Positions 9,920 through 19,299 of a DNA stretch of 64,000 nt are shown here, piece after piece. Where the stretch lies: positions 21,024-85,023 of the forward strand of contig JAFGWU010000039.1 in NCBI GenBank assembly GCA_016936975.1, given 5' to 3'. The position numbers were made by a program, and so were the translations under genes. A model generated the notes under the pieces. It worked only from the letters and a program-made list of their open reading frames with translations, made no database searches and was not told the DNA's origin. How positions within the stretch are numbered: the first letter of the stretch is position 1; every line of letters starts with the position of its first letter. The stretch is from Bacteroidales bacterium. Its GTDB lineage: Bacteria > Bacteroidota > Bacteroidia > Bacteroidales > GCA-2748055.

Positions 9920-9937
9920 CCGGGCTTTTTAACCCGG
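9920..9937 (+). terminator. Possible terminator hairpin after the PL1 gene
   Basis: CCGGG (9920-9924) and CCCGG (9933-9937) can pair across an 8-nt A/T-rich loop and are followed by TTT. A competing pairing uses GGGTT (9912-9916) and AACCC (9931-9935). The stem is short and the T-run weak, so termination between the two halves of the long plus-strand block is only a possibility. Confidence 0.3.
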
Positions 9938-9977
9938 TTTCAGAGTTCTTTAAGTCAGGTACAGCGCTCTGAAGGCC

Positions 9978-10000
9978 GTGTTCAGCGTTTTGAAGAACAC
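9978..10000. repeat. Small inverted repeat in the 201-bp gap 9856-10056
   Basis: GTGTTC (9978-9983) and GAACAC (9995-10000) are exact inverted arms around an 11-nt spacer. They lie some 57 bp before the next start codon. A TTTG at 10005-10008 followed 19 nt later by TATAGAAC is a poor match to a Bacteroidetes promoter. The rest of this gap shows no gene. The repeat could be an operator or a hairpin in the leader; there is no further support. Confidence 0.3.
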
Positions 10001-10056
10001 ACTGTTTGCCGAAACAGGTCGCTTTTATATAGAACAACGTGTTAATAAGATAAAAA

Positions 10057-11610
10057 ATGCATTACCGGTTATTAAGTATTCTGTTTACATCACTGTTCAT
10101 TTCAGGCTGTGGTTCTGAAGGGGACAGCCAGGGCGGGGAACCCTACATCCTGCGGTTTGATGATTTCAGGCATTATGTGGAATATTTCAACAGGATGGAA
10201 GATGAAAATGTTGTCAATGCGGTCCCAAACGCACAGGCATGGGAATGGATGACCGGCAACATTCCGTTATTTGAATGTCCGCAGGATAATTTCGAGGAGA
10301 TCTATTATTACAGATGGTGGACGATCCGTAAACATATAAAGGAGACGCCCGTAGGCTATATACTCACTGAATTCCTGGTCGATCGATCCTATGCGGATAA
10401 ATACAACATGATCAGCTGTGCCCTCGGGCATCATATTTATGAGATGCGGTGGATTCATGATCCGGTTTACCTTGATGATTACATTCATGCATGGTACAGG
10501 GGAAATGATGGCGGGCCGATGGAACGGTTGAGAAAATTCAGCAGCTGGACGGCTGATGCCATTTATAACAGGTACCTGGTAAATGGTAACCAGGATTTTC
10601 TCCTGGGAATGGCTCCTGATCTCGAATGGGAATATCGTGCCTGGGAGTCTGATCACCGTCTCGGCAATGGTTTGTTCTGGCAGTATGATGTGAGGGACGG
10701 TATGGAAGAACAGATCAGCGGCAGCCGTCATGAGAAAAATGCCCGGCCAACCATCAACAGTTATATGGCTGGAAATGCCGTTGCCCTGGGACATATCCTT
10801 GACATGGCAGGAAAAAAGGAAAAGGCACAGCTTTATTATGCGAAGGCTGACACCCTGAAGGCTTTGACAGAGCAGAAACTGTGGAATCCCGGGAGTGCAT
10901 TTTTTGAAGCACTCAGGGAAGACGGAAATCATGCCCGGGCGAGGGAGGCTATCGGATTCATCCCATGGTATTTCCATTTACCATCAGATGGTTTTGAGCA
11001 GGCCTGGTCACAATTGATGGACCCTGAAGGGTTCCTGGCGCCTTTCGGACTGACGACAGCAGAGAGGAGACATCCGGAGTTCCGGACCCATGGCTGCTGC
11101 AACTGTGAGTGGGATGGTGCGGTATGGCCTTTTGCCACTTCCCAGACCCTTACGGCACTGGCCAACCTGCTTAATGATTATCAACAGTCCGTTGTAAGCG
11201 CTGAGGATTATTTCAAACACATGGAACTGTATGTGGAATCCCAGTATTACCGCGGACGGCCTTACATCGGGGAATACCTGGATGAAAGGACCGGCTACTG
11301 GCTGAAGGGCGACCAGGAGAGAAGCCGGTTCTACAACCATTCAACCTTCAATGACCTGATTATAACCGGACTGGTTGGACTGAGACCGTCAGCGGATGAT
11401 GTCGTTGAGGTAAATCCGTTGATTCCTTCTGACCGGTGGGATTGGTTCTGTCTTGACAATGTTTTGTATCACGGCAGGATCATCACCATATTGTGGGACC
11501 GGGACGGAACCAGGTACAATAAGGGAAAAGGATTTTTTATATATGCAGATGGCAGGGAGATTGCCTCTTCCGATCATCTTACAAAACTATCGGGAAAACT
11601 AAAGGAATAA
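10057..11610 (+). CDS. MGH1-like / GH142-type (alpha/alpha)6 glycosidase, lipoprotein
   Basis: 517 residues. The N-terminus MHYRLLSILFTSLFISGC is a lipoprotein signal with lipid Cys18. The rest is a helical (alpha/alpha)6 toroid of the MGH1/GH142 kind: LEWEYRAWESDHRLGNGLFWQYD, RPTINSYMAGNAVALGHIL, KLWNPGSAFFEAL, CNCEWDGAVWPFATSQTLTAL and the closing FYNHSTFNDLIITGLVGLRP. GH142 in B. theta RG-II degradation is a beta-L-arabinofuranosidase, usually part of a larger protein; here the domain stands alone. The acidic residues in DVRDGMEEQ and EWDGAVW are plausible catalytic candidates by position. Exact family membership is uncertain. It heads the second half of the plus-strand block, 22 bp before the BNR gene. 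Confidence 0.68.
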   Translation: MHYRLLSILFTSLFISGCGSEGDSQGGEPYILRFDDFRHYVEYFNRMEDENVVNAVPNAQAWEWMTGNIPLFECPQDNFEEIYYYRWWTIRKHIKETPVGYILTEFLVDRSYADKYNMISCALGHHIYEMRWIHDPVYLDDYIHAWYRGNDGGPMERLRKFSSWTADAIYNRYLVNGNQDFLLGMAPDLEWEYRAWESDHRLGNGLFWQYDVRDGMEEQISGSRHEKNARPTINSYMAGNAVALGHILDMAGKKEKAQLYYAKADTLKALTEQKLWNPGSAFFEALREDGNHARAREAIGFIPWYFHLPSDGFEQAWSQLMDPEGFLAPFGLTTAERRHPEFRTHGCCNCEWDGAVWPFATSQTLTALANLLNDYQQSVVSAEDYFKHMELYVESQYYRGRPYIGEYLDERTGYWLKGDQERSRFYNHSTFNDLIITGLVGLRPSADDVVEVNPLIPSDRWDWFCLDNVLYHGRIITILWDRDGTRYNKGKGFFIYADGREIASSDHLTKLSGKLKE

Positions 11611-11631
11611 ATACAATACAACATCGAAATT

Positions 11632-12717
11632 ATGAAAAATTTACAGCTACTGTTTATACTGGTGGTTATTGTTCTGGCCGGCTGTGCTTCCGGTGAGGAG
11701 AGGTGGAAGAAAGGGATTGTCTCGGAGACCTTTATTTATGAAGAGGCCCCGTTCCCATCTTGTCATGCCGCAACCATCGAGGAAACACCGGAAGGATTGA
11801 TTGCAGCCTGGTTCGGAGGTACGCATGAACGGCATCCTGATGTTTGCATCTATACGAGCAGATACGTTGACGGAGCCTGGACGGAGCCGGTTAATACAGC
11901 CGATGGAGTGGTAAATGATACCCTTCGCTATCCAACCTGGAACCCGGTTCTTTTCCAGGTGCCGGAAGGAGCGTTGTGGCTGTTTTACAAGGCAGGGCCC
12001 AGTCCTTCCACATGGAAAGGATATATGAAAACGTCAAACGATGCAGGGAAGACATGGAGTGAGGTAAGAGCGCTGCCGGAAGGATTTATCGGACCGGTAA
12101 AAAACAAACCCGTTCAGCTCGAATCGGGAACGATTCTCTGCGGAAGCAGTACGGAGGGGGATGCCTGGCGCATTCACATGGAAGCCACCGATCCTGAAGC
12201 AAAAGAGTGGGCGAAGACAGGGTTTATGAATGACGGAAAGACCTTTCAGGCCATCCAGCCCACCATTCTGCAGCACCCCGACGGTGTTCTGCAGATACTT
12301 TGCCGCAGTAAAAACCGTGTGATTGTTGAATCCTGGTCCTATGACGATGGCAAGACATGGTCGTTATTTCAGGAGTCGGATCTGCCAAACAATAATTCGG
12401 GATTCGACGGGGTTACACTGAGTGACGGTAGGCATGTGCTGGTATATAACCATGTAAAAACCCCGGCCAATGCCGGTAAAGGGTACCGGACGCCGCTCAA
12501 TATTTCTGTTTCGAAGGATGGTAGAACATGGTATGCGGCAGCGATTCTTGAGGATTCGGAAATCAGTCAGTATTCCTATCCGGCCGTTATCCAGGGCAGT
12601 GACGGCATGCTCCATATTGTGTATACCTGGAGAAGGGAGAAGATAAAATATGTCAGGGTGGATCCGGATAAACTGAAGCTGTCGCGGATAATGGATGAGA
12701 AATGGCCATCAAAATAA
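11632..12717 (+). CDS. BNR/sialidase-family lipoprotein
   Basis: 361 residues with a lipoprotein signal (LFILVVIVLAGC). It is a single beta-propeller of the BNR_2/sialidase type with three Asp-box repeats: SNDAGKTWSE, SYDDGKTWSL and SKDGRTWYAA. A typical first-blade motif, PSCHAATIEETPEGLIAAWFGG, precedes them. In this family it serves as an exo-glycosidase or related enzyme on acidic sugars, and several pectin loci contain such a protein without a proven activity. In an RG-II-like context, Kdo- or Dha-containing side chains or uronates are possible substrates; that is inference. It lies 6 bp before the esterase fusion gene. Confidence 0.75.
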   Translation: MKNLQLLFILVVIVLAGCASGEERWKKGIVSETFIYEEAPFPSCHAATIEETPEGLIAAWFGGTHERHPDVCIYTSRYVDGAWTEPVNTADGVVNDTLRYPTWNPVLFQVPEGALWLFYKAGPSPSTWKGYMKTSNDAGKTWSEVRALPEGFIGPVKNKPVQLESGTILCGSSTEGDAWRIHMEATDPEAKEWAKTGFMNDGKTFQAIQPTILQHPDGVLQILCRSKNRVIVESWSYDDGKTWSLFQESDLPNNNSGFDGVTLSDGRHVLVYNHVKTPANAGKGYRTPLNISVSKDGRTWYAAAILEDSEISQYSYPAVIQGSDGMLHIVYTWRREKIKYVRVDPDKLKLSRIMDEKWPSK

Positions 12718-12723
12718 TCCACT

Positions 12724-14919
12724 ATGAAAAGAGCTTTCATCATATTCTTTATTTTCCTAATTCATTTTACCCTTCCGGGACAGAATTCTGATAACGGGTA
12801 TTCGGAAGAATTAAAAGCTGTTCTGGAAGAGGTGGAACGAAGGTTCGATGTCGACCTGGATTATCGGGCAGACCAGGTGGAAGGAATGATCCTTACCAAT
12901 GCCTGGTACCGGTTCCGGCCCGATCTTGAGAAAACCCTCACCAATATCCTCTTTCCTTTCGACCTGGCCTTCAAGAAAACCGGACCCGGAAGTTACAGAA
13001 TACGACCTTACAGGTACAGTGAGATGACGGTTGAGGATGGCCGGGAACTGCTGGATTTCCTTTCAGTGAAGTATACAAACCTTGAGGAGTGGAAGCTCAG
13101 GAAGGGAGAGCTCAAATCCTGCATGATGCAATCCATTGGCCTTTCCCCGATGCCAGAGCCGACAGGAACACCGCCCATCATCACAAACAGGCGATCGTAT
13201 GATGACTATTCCATTGAAAATATTGCCCTGGAAACCCTGCCGGGTCTGTACGTATGCGGATCCGTCTATAAGCCGGCAGGGAAGCTGAAAAGCGTGCCTG
13301 TGGTGCTCTGTCCGAATGGTCATTTTCCCTCCGGACGCTATTATCAGGATATACAGGTTCGCTGTGCCATGCTGGCCAGGATGGGGGCTCTCGTCATCAA
13401 TTATGATCTGTTTGCGTATGGTGAATCATTACTTCAGTTTGATCCTGAAGATCATCACCGGAGCCTGGCAATGACGGTGCAGGCGCTTAACAGTATCCGG
13501 ATCCTTGATTATCTGTTGTCTTTAGAGTATGCCGATCCGGAGCGGGTTGCCATTACGGGCGCTTCAGGGGGCGGAAGCCAGAGTATGCTCATCACGGCAC
13601 TGGATGACCGTATAAAAGTGAGTGTGCCTGTGGTGATGCTCTCCAGCTTTTTCATTGGCGGTTGCCCTTGTGAGAGTGGTCAGCCCCTGCACCTGTGCGG
13701 AGGAGGGACCAGCAATCCTGAAATAGCAGCCATGGCTGCACCCCGGCCCCAGTTAATCATTTCAGATGGTGGGGACTGGACCCACGATGTGCCGAATACG
13801 GAATATTGCTATCTTCAAAAAATATACGGTTATTATGGCCTGGACGACCGGGTTCAGAATGCTCATTTTCCGGATGAGGGGCACGACTACGGGTATTCAA
13901 AGCGCATGGCTATGTACAGGTTCCTTGCCGGATACCTGGACCTTAACCTGGCGCCTTTTGAAAAGAAGGATGGAACCGTTGATGAGTCGGGGTGTGTTAT
14001 CGAGGAGCGCTCTGCCATGCTTGTATTCGGAGACAACGGGGAACGATTGCCGGAGAATGCCATAAAGGGTTTTGAACAGCTTGCCCGGCTGTTCCCCGGC
14101 AGTAAAAAGGATCCGGAGAAGGGCTCCTGTTATAAAATTTCAGTATGCGACTGGATGATCCTGAAACGTCAGAAACCAGGGGCATTTGAAAGGGCTCATC
14201 AAATCGGGGCTGATGGGGTTGAGGTAGATATGGGCAGTCTGGGTGATCGCCCGACTTTCGATAATAAATTGCTGGATCCGGTCACCCGCAGGGATTTTCT
14301 TGACAGATCCCATCAGCTGGGACTGGAAATTTCCTCCATTGCCATGTCTGGTTTTTATGCCCAGTCATTTCCCACCCGTGATGGAATAGAGAAGATCATG
14401 GATGATTGCATCAATACCATGCAGCTGATGGACGTGAAGGTTGCATTCCTGCCACTGGGCGTTGAAGGAGACCTGAAAAAGTACCCTGAACGAAGAGCGG
14501 CCGTTATTGAGAGATTAAAAATGTTCGGGCAGAAGGCAGAAGCAGCCGGTGTGGTGATTGGCATAGAAACAGCTCTCGATGCAGGGGGGGAGGTAAGGCT
14601 TTTGGAGGAGATCGGGTCACCGGCCATCAAAATATATTTCAATTTTCAGAATCCCCTGGAGAATGGGAGGGATCTATGTGAAGAGTTAAGAATTCTGGGT
14701 AAGGACCGGATCTGCCAGTTCCATTGTACGGATACCGACGGTGTTTTGCTGAAGGATAATAAAAGGCTGGACATGCATGCGGTTAAAAAGACGCTTGATG
14801 AAATGGGGTGGTGCGGATGGCTGGTGATTGAACGGTCGAGAGATGCAAAAAACACGGGGGATGTCATAGGTAATTATGGTTCAAACAGCGATTATCTGAA
14901 AAGCATTTTCAGCAATTAA
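12724..14919 (+). CDS. STN-like + acetylxylan-esterase-type hydrolase + TIM-barrel epimerase fusion
   Basis: One uninterrupted ORF of 731 residues with a signal peptide (cleavage near PGQ, residue 20). Three parts are visible. Residues about 27-98 resemble an STN domain (LKAVLEEVERRFDVDLDY...YRIRPY). Residues about 100-420 are an AXE1/alpha-beta hydrolase with the nucleophile elbow VAITGASGGGSQSM and a late FPDEGHDYG that supplies the His. Residues about 475-730 are a xylose-isomerase-like/AP-endonuclease-2 TIM barrel (GADGVEVDMG, VVIGIETALD, QFHCTDTDG, GWLVIERSRD) in which the acidic and His metal ligands look kept. The esterase would remove acetyl or methyl groups from pectin. What the exported isomerase-like domain does is unknown. 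Six bp follow the BNR gene and 11 bp precede the GH141-like gene. Confidence 0.8.
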   Translation: MKRAFIIFFIFLIHFTLPGQNSDNGYSEELKAVLEEVERRFDVDLDYRADQVEGMILTNAWYRFRPDLEKTLTNILFPFDLAFKKTGPGSYRIRPYRYSEMTVEDGRELLDFLSVKYTNLEEWKLRKGELKSCMMQSIGLSPMPEPTGTPPIITNRRSYDDYSIENIALETLPGLYVCGSVYKPAGKLKSVPVVLCPNGHFPSGRYYQDIQVRCAMLARMGALVINYDLFAYGESLLQFDPEDHHRSLAMTVQALNSIRILDYLLSLEYADPERVAITGASGGGSQSMLITALDDRIKVSVPVVMLSSFFIGGCPCESGQPLHLCGGGTSNPEIAAMAAPRPQLIISDGGDWTHDVPNTEYCYLQKIYGYYGLDDRVQNAHFPDEGHDYGYSKRMAMYRFLAGYLDLNLAPFEKKDGTVDESGCVIEERSAMLVFGDNGERLPENAIKGFEQLARLFPGSKKDPEKGSCYKISVCDWMILKRQKPGAFERAHQIGADGVEVDMGSLGDRPTFDNKLLDPVTRRDFLDRSHQLGLEISSIAMSGFYAQSFPTRDGIEKIMDDCINTMQLMDVKVAFLPLGVEGDLKKYPERRAAVIERLKMFGQKAEAAGVVIGIETALDAGGEVRLLEEIGSPAIKIYFNFQNPLENGRDLCEELRILGKDRICQFHCTDTDGVLLKDNKRLDMHAVKKTLDEMGWCGWLVIERSRDAKNTGDVIGNYGSNSDYLKSIFSN

Positions 14920-14930
14920 ACGATTCGATA

Positions 14931-16829
14931 ATGAAGAAATCCCTGACAAAAATATTCATTCGCGTTCTGGTTGCCGTCCTGTTAATTCTGACCCCTCAGA
15001 TGTCGGCCATCGACATCTGGGTATCCCCTGCCGGCTCCGATTCGGGACCGGGGACAGAAGAGCAGCCGGTTTTAACGGTTGATGCGGCTCTCAGGAGAGC
15101 GAGGGAACTGCGCCGGCTGAAAGATCCCCGGGTAAACGGCGGGATCAGGATCATCCTTAAGGAAGGAACGTACCCGTTGTATGAACCCATTCTGATCCGG
15201 CCGGAAGATTCCGGTACCGAATCCTCACCAACTTTAATAATGACGGAACCGGAGGGGCAGGCGGTGATCAGCGGAGGGGTTCATGTTCGTAACTGGAAGA
15301 GAGCCGGACGAAATCTTAAGGGATTTCCGGAGGTTTCCCGCGGAAATCTCTGGGTGGCCGATGCGCCTTCAATAGGAGGAAGACCGTTTGAGTTCCGGCA
15401 AATCTGGATAAACGGGAGCAAGGGGCAAAGGGCAGGTACCCTGGGAGACGGAGCGTTACCCCGTATCCTTGGACTTGACAGGGAGCGTGAGGAATTTTTC
15501 ATTCCCGTTCCGGATTTTGATCCCCGGGAGAACGGCGGGCTGGAGTTTGTTATCCATCAATGGTGGGCCATCGCTATTCTCAGGGTGAAGGAGATTATCA
15601 GGGAGGATGGTATGGCCCGGATTACCTTTCATCAGCCTGAAAGCAAGATTGAATTTGAACATCCATGGCCGGCTCCCTTTATTGATAAAGGAGACACGCT
15701 TAATGGCAATTCCGCTTTCTATTTCGTCAATGCACCCGGACTCCTGAATAGGCCCGGAGAGTGGTTTATGGACCCTGAAAAAGACAAGGTATATTACTGG
15801 CCGCGCGAAGGAGAAAAGTTGAATGAAGCCGAAGTGATTGCATCCCGGCTCGAGCAGCTGATTATAATTAGCGGTGCTCCCGATAATCCGGTACGGCATA
15901 TCTCTTTCAGCGGACTGGATTTTCAGCATACAACGTGGATCCGTCCGGCCCGTTTGGGCCACGTACCCATTCAGGCAGGGATGTCACTGCTTGATGCCTA
16001 CAAGCTTAAGACTCCCGGAACCGAAGATAAAGCAGGTCTTGAAAACCAGGCCTGGATTGAACGTCAGACTGCGGCGGTTGAGGTTCAGAACGCTGAAAAC
16101 ATAATTTTCTCAAGATGTAATTTTACCCGTCTTGCAGCTACGGGACTGGATTTTTTCGAGGGTGTGAATCACTGCAATGTCACGGGCTGCCGTTTCAGGG
16201 ATATTGGCGGGACGGCAATCCAGGCGGGTTTCTTCGGTAATTCTGCCACGGAAATACATCTCCCGTATGATCCTGAGGACGAAAGAGAAGTATGTCATCA
16301 TATCAGAATCTCCAATAACCTGATTACCGACTGTACGAATGAAGATTGGGGATGCGTGGGCATCAGCATAGGGTATGCACATCATATTCAGATCGAATAC
16401 AATGAAGTCAGTCATTTAAACTACTCGGGGATCTGTGTGGGATGGGGATGGACATCCACTCTCTCCTGTATGCGGAATAATTTAGTTCATGCCAACCACA
16501 TTCACCATTTTGCCAGAAACATGTATGATGTTGGGGGTATCTATACACTCTCGGCACAGCCCGGAACAGTTATCAGTCATAACAGCATTCACCATCTTGA
16601 GAAAGCGCCTTACGCACACCTTCCCGAACATTATCAATATATATATCTTGATGAAGGTTCATCTTACATCAGGGTGCTGAATAACTGGACTGAAAAGGAC
16701 AAGTTCTTTTCAAATACGCCCGGTCCGGGCAATATTTGGAAAAATAATGGGCCACAGGTTTCGGAGGAGATCCGGGAAGCTGCCGGACTACAGCCAGAAT
16801 TCAGGGACTTATTGACTGAACCCGATTAG
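14931..16829 (+). CDS. Exported parallel beta-helix glycosidase, GH141-like
   Basis: 632 residues. The signal peptide ends at about residue 26 (LTPQMSA). The mature start IDIWVSPAGSDSGPGTEEQP leads into a right-handed parallel beta-helix: IRIILKEGTYPLYEPILIRPEDSGTESSP, then rungs such as NIIFSRCNFTRLAATGLDF, GCRFRDIGGTAIQAG, ISNNLITDCTNEDWGCVGIS and HIQIEYNEVSHLNYSGI. GH141 is the beta-helix family that includes the alpha-L-fucosidase acting on 2-O-methyl-fucose in RG-II, and also a xylanase. GH120 is the main alternative. The fold is clear; the family number is a judgement from overall pattern. Eleven bp after the fusion gene and 1 bp before the DapA-family gene, so coexpression is very likely. 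Confidence 0.72.
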   Translation: MKKSLTKIFIRVLVAVLLILTPQMSAIDIWVSPAGSDSGPGTEEQPVLTVDAALRRARELRRLKDPRVNGGIRIILKEGTYPLYEPILIRPEDSGTESSPTLIMTEPEGQAVISGGVHVRNWKRAGRNLKGFPEVSRGNLWVADAPSIGGRPFEFRQIWINGSKGQRAGTLGDGALPRILGLDREREEFFIPVPDFDPRENGGLEFVIHQWWAIAILRVKEIIREDGMARITFHQPESKIEFEHPWPAPFIDKGDTLNGNSAFYFVNAPGLLNRPGEWFMDPEKDKVYYWPREGEKLNEAEVIASRLEQLIIISGAPDNPVRHISFSGLDFQHTTWIRPARLGHVPIQAGMSLLDAYKLKTPGTEDKAGLENQAWIERQTAAVEVQNAENIIFSRCNFTRLAATGLDFFEGVNHCNVTGCRFRDIGGTAIQAGFFGNSATEIHLPYDPEDEREVCHHIRISNNLITDCTNEDWGCVGISIGYAHHIQIEYNEVSHLNYSGICVGWGWTSTLSCMRNNLVHANHIHHFARNMYDVGGIYTLSAQPGTVISHNSIHHLEKAPYAHLPEHYQYIYLDEGSSYIRVLNNWTEKDKFFSNTPGPGNIWKNNGPQVSEEIREAAGLQPEFRDLLTEPD

Positions 16830-16830
16830 C

Positions 16831-17751
16831 ATGGACACAATAGCCAATATTGAAGGCATTATCACACCGATTGTGACTCCGTTGAAAGGAACGGATGAAC
16901 TGGATGTAACCGGGCTGGAAAAGCTGGTTGAGCATGTCATAGCGGGGGGAGTATCCGGTATTTTTGTATTGGGAACGACCGGGGAGTTCTCCGGATTAAG
17001 CTACCGTTTGAGAAAGGAGCTGGTTGAAAGAATCTGCAGGCAGGTAGATGGAAGAATCAGGGTTCTGGTAGGAATTACCGATACCGCCTTTATTGAAAGT
17101 GTCAATATGGCCGAGAAGGCTTATTCAAGCGGCGCTGATGCGCTTGTTGCAGCTCCGCCATACTATTATCCAACCGGTCAGCCTGAGTTGATCGAATATT
17201 ATGACAGGCTGCTGAAACAGCTCTCCCTGCCCCTGTTTCTATACAACATGCCGCTTCACACCAAAACAATTCTCGAACCCAATACAGTCAGTGCCATTGC
17301 TGTCAATGAGAAGGTAGCCGGATTAAAGGACAGTTCGGCGAATATGGTGTATTTTCGGTCCCTGCAGTACGCAATGAAGGATCATCCCGGTTTCAGGCTT
17401 TTCATCGGACCGGAGGAGATTATGGCGGATGCGGTGCTCCTCGGTGCCAACGGTGGGGTGAACGGAGGATCAAACCTGTTTCCGGGATTGTATGTTGAAT
17501 TATACCGGGCCGCTAAATTGCGTGATTTCGAACGACTGGAGTTATTACAGAAAAAGGTTTTGCAGATAAGCGCAATGATTTATTCCGTTGGAAGGTACGG
17601 CTCAAGCTATCTGAAAGGCCTTAAATGTGCCCTGTCGTTGATGGGTATCTGTGATGATTACATGACCGAGCCTTTTCACAGGTTTAAAAAGGAAGAGCGG
17701 GAGAAAATATCAGAAGCATTGAAAACAATAAATGAAGGGCTGGCACGGTAA
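16831..17751 (+). CDS. DapA/NanA-family aldolase (2-keto-3-deoxy-sugar acid lyase candidate)
   Basis: 306 residues, no signal peptide, hence cytoplasmic. It is a class I aldolase barrel of the dihydrodipicolinate synthase family: the pyruvate-binding GTTGEF motif (residues 48-53), catalytic Tyr138 in FLYNMP, and Schiff-base Lys166 in VAGLKDSS. In true DapA the product is a lysine precursor. In sugar loci the family usually splits 2-keto-3-deoxy acids (KDG, Neu5Ac, Kdo-like) to pyruvate and an aldehyde. Its place between exported glycosidases and a symporter argues for the catabolic role. The sequence does not show which sugar acid. No 2-keto-3-deoxy-gluconate kinase or dehydratase is in the window. 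Confidence 0.85.
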   Translation: MDTIANIEGIITPIVTPLKGTDELDVTGLEKLVEHVIAGGVSGIFVLGTTGEFSGLSYRLRKELVERICRQVDGRIRVLVGITDTAFIESVNMAEKAYSSGADALVAAPPYYYPTGQPELIEYYDRLLKQLSLPLFLYNMPLHTKTILEPNTVSAIAVNEKVAGLKDSSANMVYFRSLQYAMKDHPGFRLFIGPEEIMADAVLLGANGGVNGGSNLFPGLYVELYRAAKLRDFERLELLQKKVLQISAMIYSVGRYGSSYLKGLKCALSLMGICDDYMTEPFHRFKKEEREKISEALKTINEGLAR

Positions 17752-17783
17752 ACCATCGCCAGTTCCGGTAAAAAACATACTGT

Positions 17784-19283
17784 TTGGAAGTACCTGTAAT
17801 TGATCTTGTGGTATTCCTGGTCTATATGGCCGGAATCGTCATTTTTGGCAGTACATTCTTTGTGAAGAACAGGGATGCCAGTCAATATACTACAGGAGGA
17901 GGCAAACTGCCCTCTTTTATTGTCGGCATGTCGATCTTCGCCACGTTTGTAAGCAGTATCAGCTTCCTGGCGATTCCGGGGAAGGCTTACCAGAGTGACT
18001 GGAACGCTTTTGTTTTCAGTTTATCCATACCGGTGGCCGCTATTCTGGCAGTCAAATTCTTCATCCCGCTGTACCGCAGTGTCAACAGCATCAGCGCCTA
18101 TACCTTTCTCGAAAAACGGTTTGGGCTGTGGGCCAGAACATATGCTTCGCTCTGTTATATTCTTACCCAGCTCATGAGGGTGGGATCCATCCTGTACCTG
18201 ATGGCCCTCCCGCTTAATGCCATGTTCAACTGGAACATCAGCATAATCATCGTGTTAACGGGCCTGAGTGTTATTCTTTACTCCATGCTGGGGGGAATCA
18301 AAGCAGTAGTCTGGACCGATGCCATCCAGGGGCTCATTCTCATAGGAGGAGCACTGACCTGTGCCTTTCTGCTGCTTTTCTCAATGCCGGAAGATCCGGG
18401 GCAGCTGTTCAGAATAGCCATGGAACATCATAAATTCAGCCTGGGAGATTTCGGACCCGGTATATCCCAATCCACCTTCTGGGTCATGCTGCTGTACGGA
18501 CTGTTCATCAACCTTCAGAACTACGGGATAGATCAGAATTACATTCAGCGGTACATGCTGACCGAGACAGAGCGGGGGGCCAAAAGATCGGCGCTTTTCG
18601 GGGCTCTTCTCTATGTACCGGTTTCCCTGGTTTTTTTCTTCATCGGTACCGCCCTGTTCTCCTACTATACAGCCAGTCCGGATTTATTGCCCGCTGAACT
18701 CAGGGATATCTCGCAGGGCGATAAGATATTTCCGTACTTCATCGTCAGGGAGTTGCCCCCCGGTTTAACAGGGGTGTTGATCGCTTCGGTGTTTGCTGCG
18801 GGAATGAGTACCGTATCCACCAGTATAAACGGGACAGCAACCATTATTCATACGGATTATTTTTTAAGATTTTTCAATAAGGGCCAGGCGGATGGAAAAG
18901 GGATGAGGGTACTCTATCTTGCATCGCTGATTTTTGGATTTTTTGGAATCATTATTGCCCTGGCGATGATCAAGGTTAAAAGTGCCCTTGATGTTTGGTG
19001 GATGCTCGCTTCCATATTCAGCGGGGGGATGCTTGGTCTGTTCCTGTTGGCACTGATTTCCCGGCGGGCACAGAGGGCCGGTGCAGTTATAGGTGTGGTG
19101 GCGGGGATTCTGGTCATATTCTGGCTGAGCCTTTCCCCAATTTATTTCACGGAAGGGGCCCTTCTGAAATTTCGCAGTCCTTTTCATGCAAACCTGACCA
19201 TCGTCATTGGAACGACTGTCATATTCCTCGTGGGATTCCTCTTTACGCTTATTTTAAACAGACATGGCAGGCGGGGGGCGTGA
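17784..19283 (+). CDS. Sodium:solute symporter (SSS family)
   Basis: 499 residues with about 13 membrane helices. It begins MEVPVIDLVVFLVYMAGIVIFG and carries the SSS family pattern of early sodium-site helices (GMSIFATFVSSISFLAIPGKAY) and AGMSTVSTSINGTATI in the second inverted repeat. The ORF-track start is a TTG codon; no ATG is close upstream. The transporter likely carries a sugar, uronate or sialate-type acid with sodium. It follows the DapA-family gene by 32 bp, so the two may serve the same substrate. It closes the first plus-strand block and faces the convergent GH127 gene across 21 bp. Confidence 0.9.
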   Translation: MEVPVIDLVVFLVYMAGIVIFGSTFFVKNRDASQYTTGGGKLPSFIVGMSIFATFVSSISFLAIPGKAYQSDWNAFVFSLSIPVAAILAVKFFIPLYRSVNSISAYTFLEKRFGLWARTYASLCYILTQLMRVGSILYLMALPLNAMFNWNISIIIVLTGLSVILYSMLGGIKAVVWTDAIQGLILIGGALTCAFLLLFSMPEDPGQLFRIAMEHHKFSLGDFGPGISQSTFWVMLLYGLFINLQNYGIDQNYIQRYMLTETERGAKRSALFGALLYVPVSLVFFFIGTALFSYYTASPDLLPAELRDISQGDKIFPYFIVRELPPGLTGVLIASVFAAGMSTVSTSINGTATIIHTDYFLRFFNKGQADGKGMRVLYLASLIFGFFGIIIALAMIKVKSALDVWWMLASIFSGGMLGLFLLALISRRAQRAGAVIGVVAGILVIFWLSLSPIYFTEGALLKFRSPFHANLTIVIGTTVIFLVGFLFTLILNRHGRRGA

Positions 19284-19299
19284 AATAACCAGGACTTCT

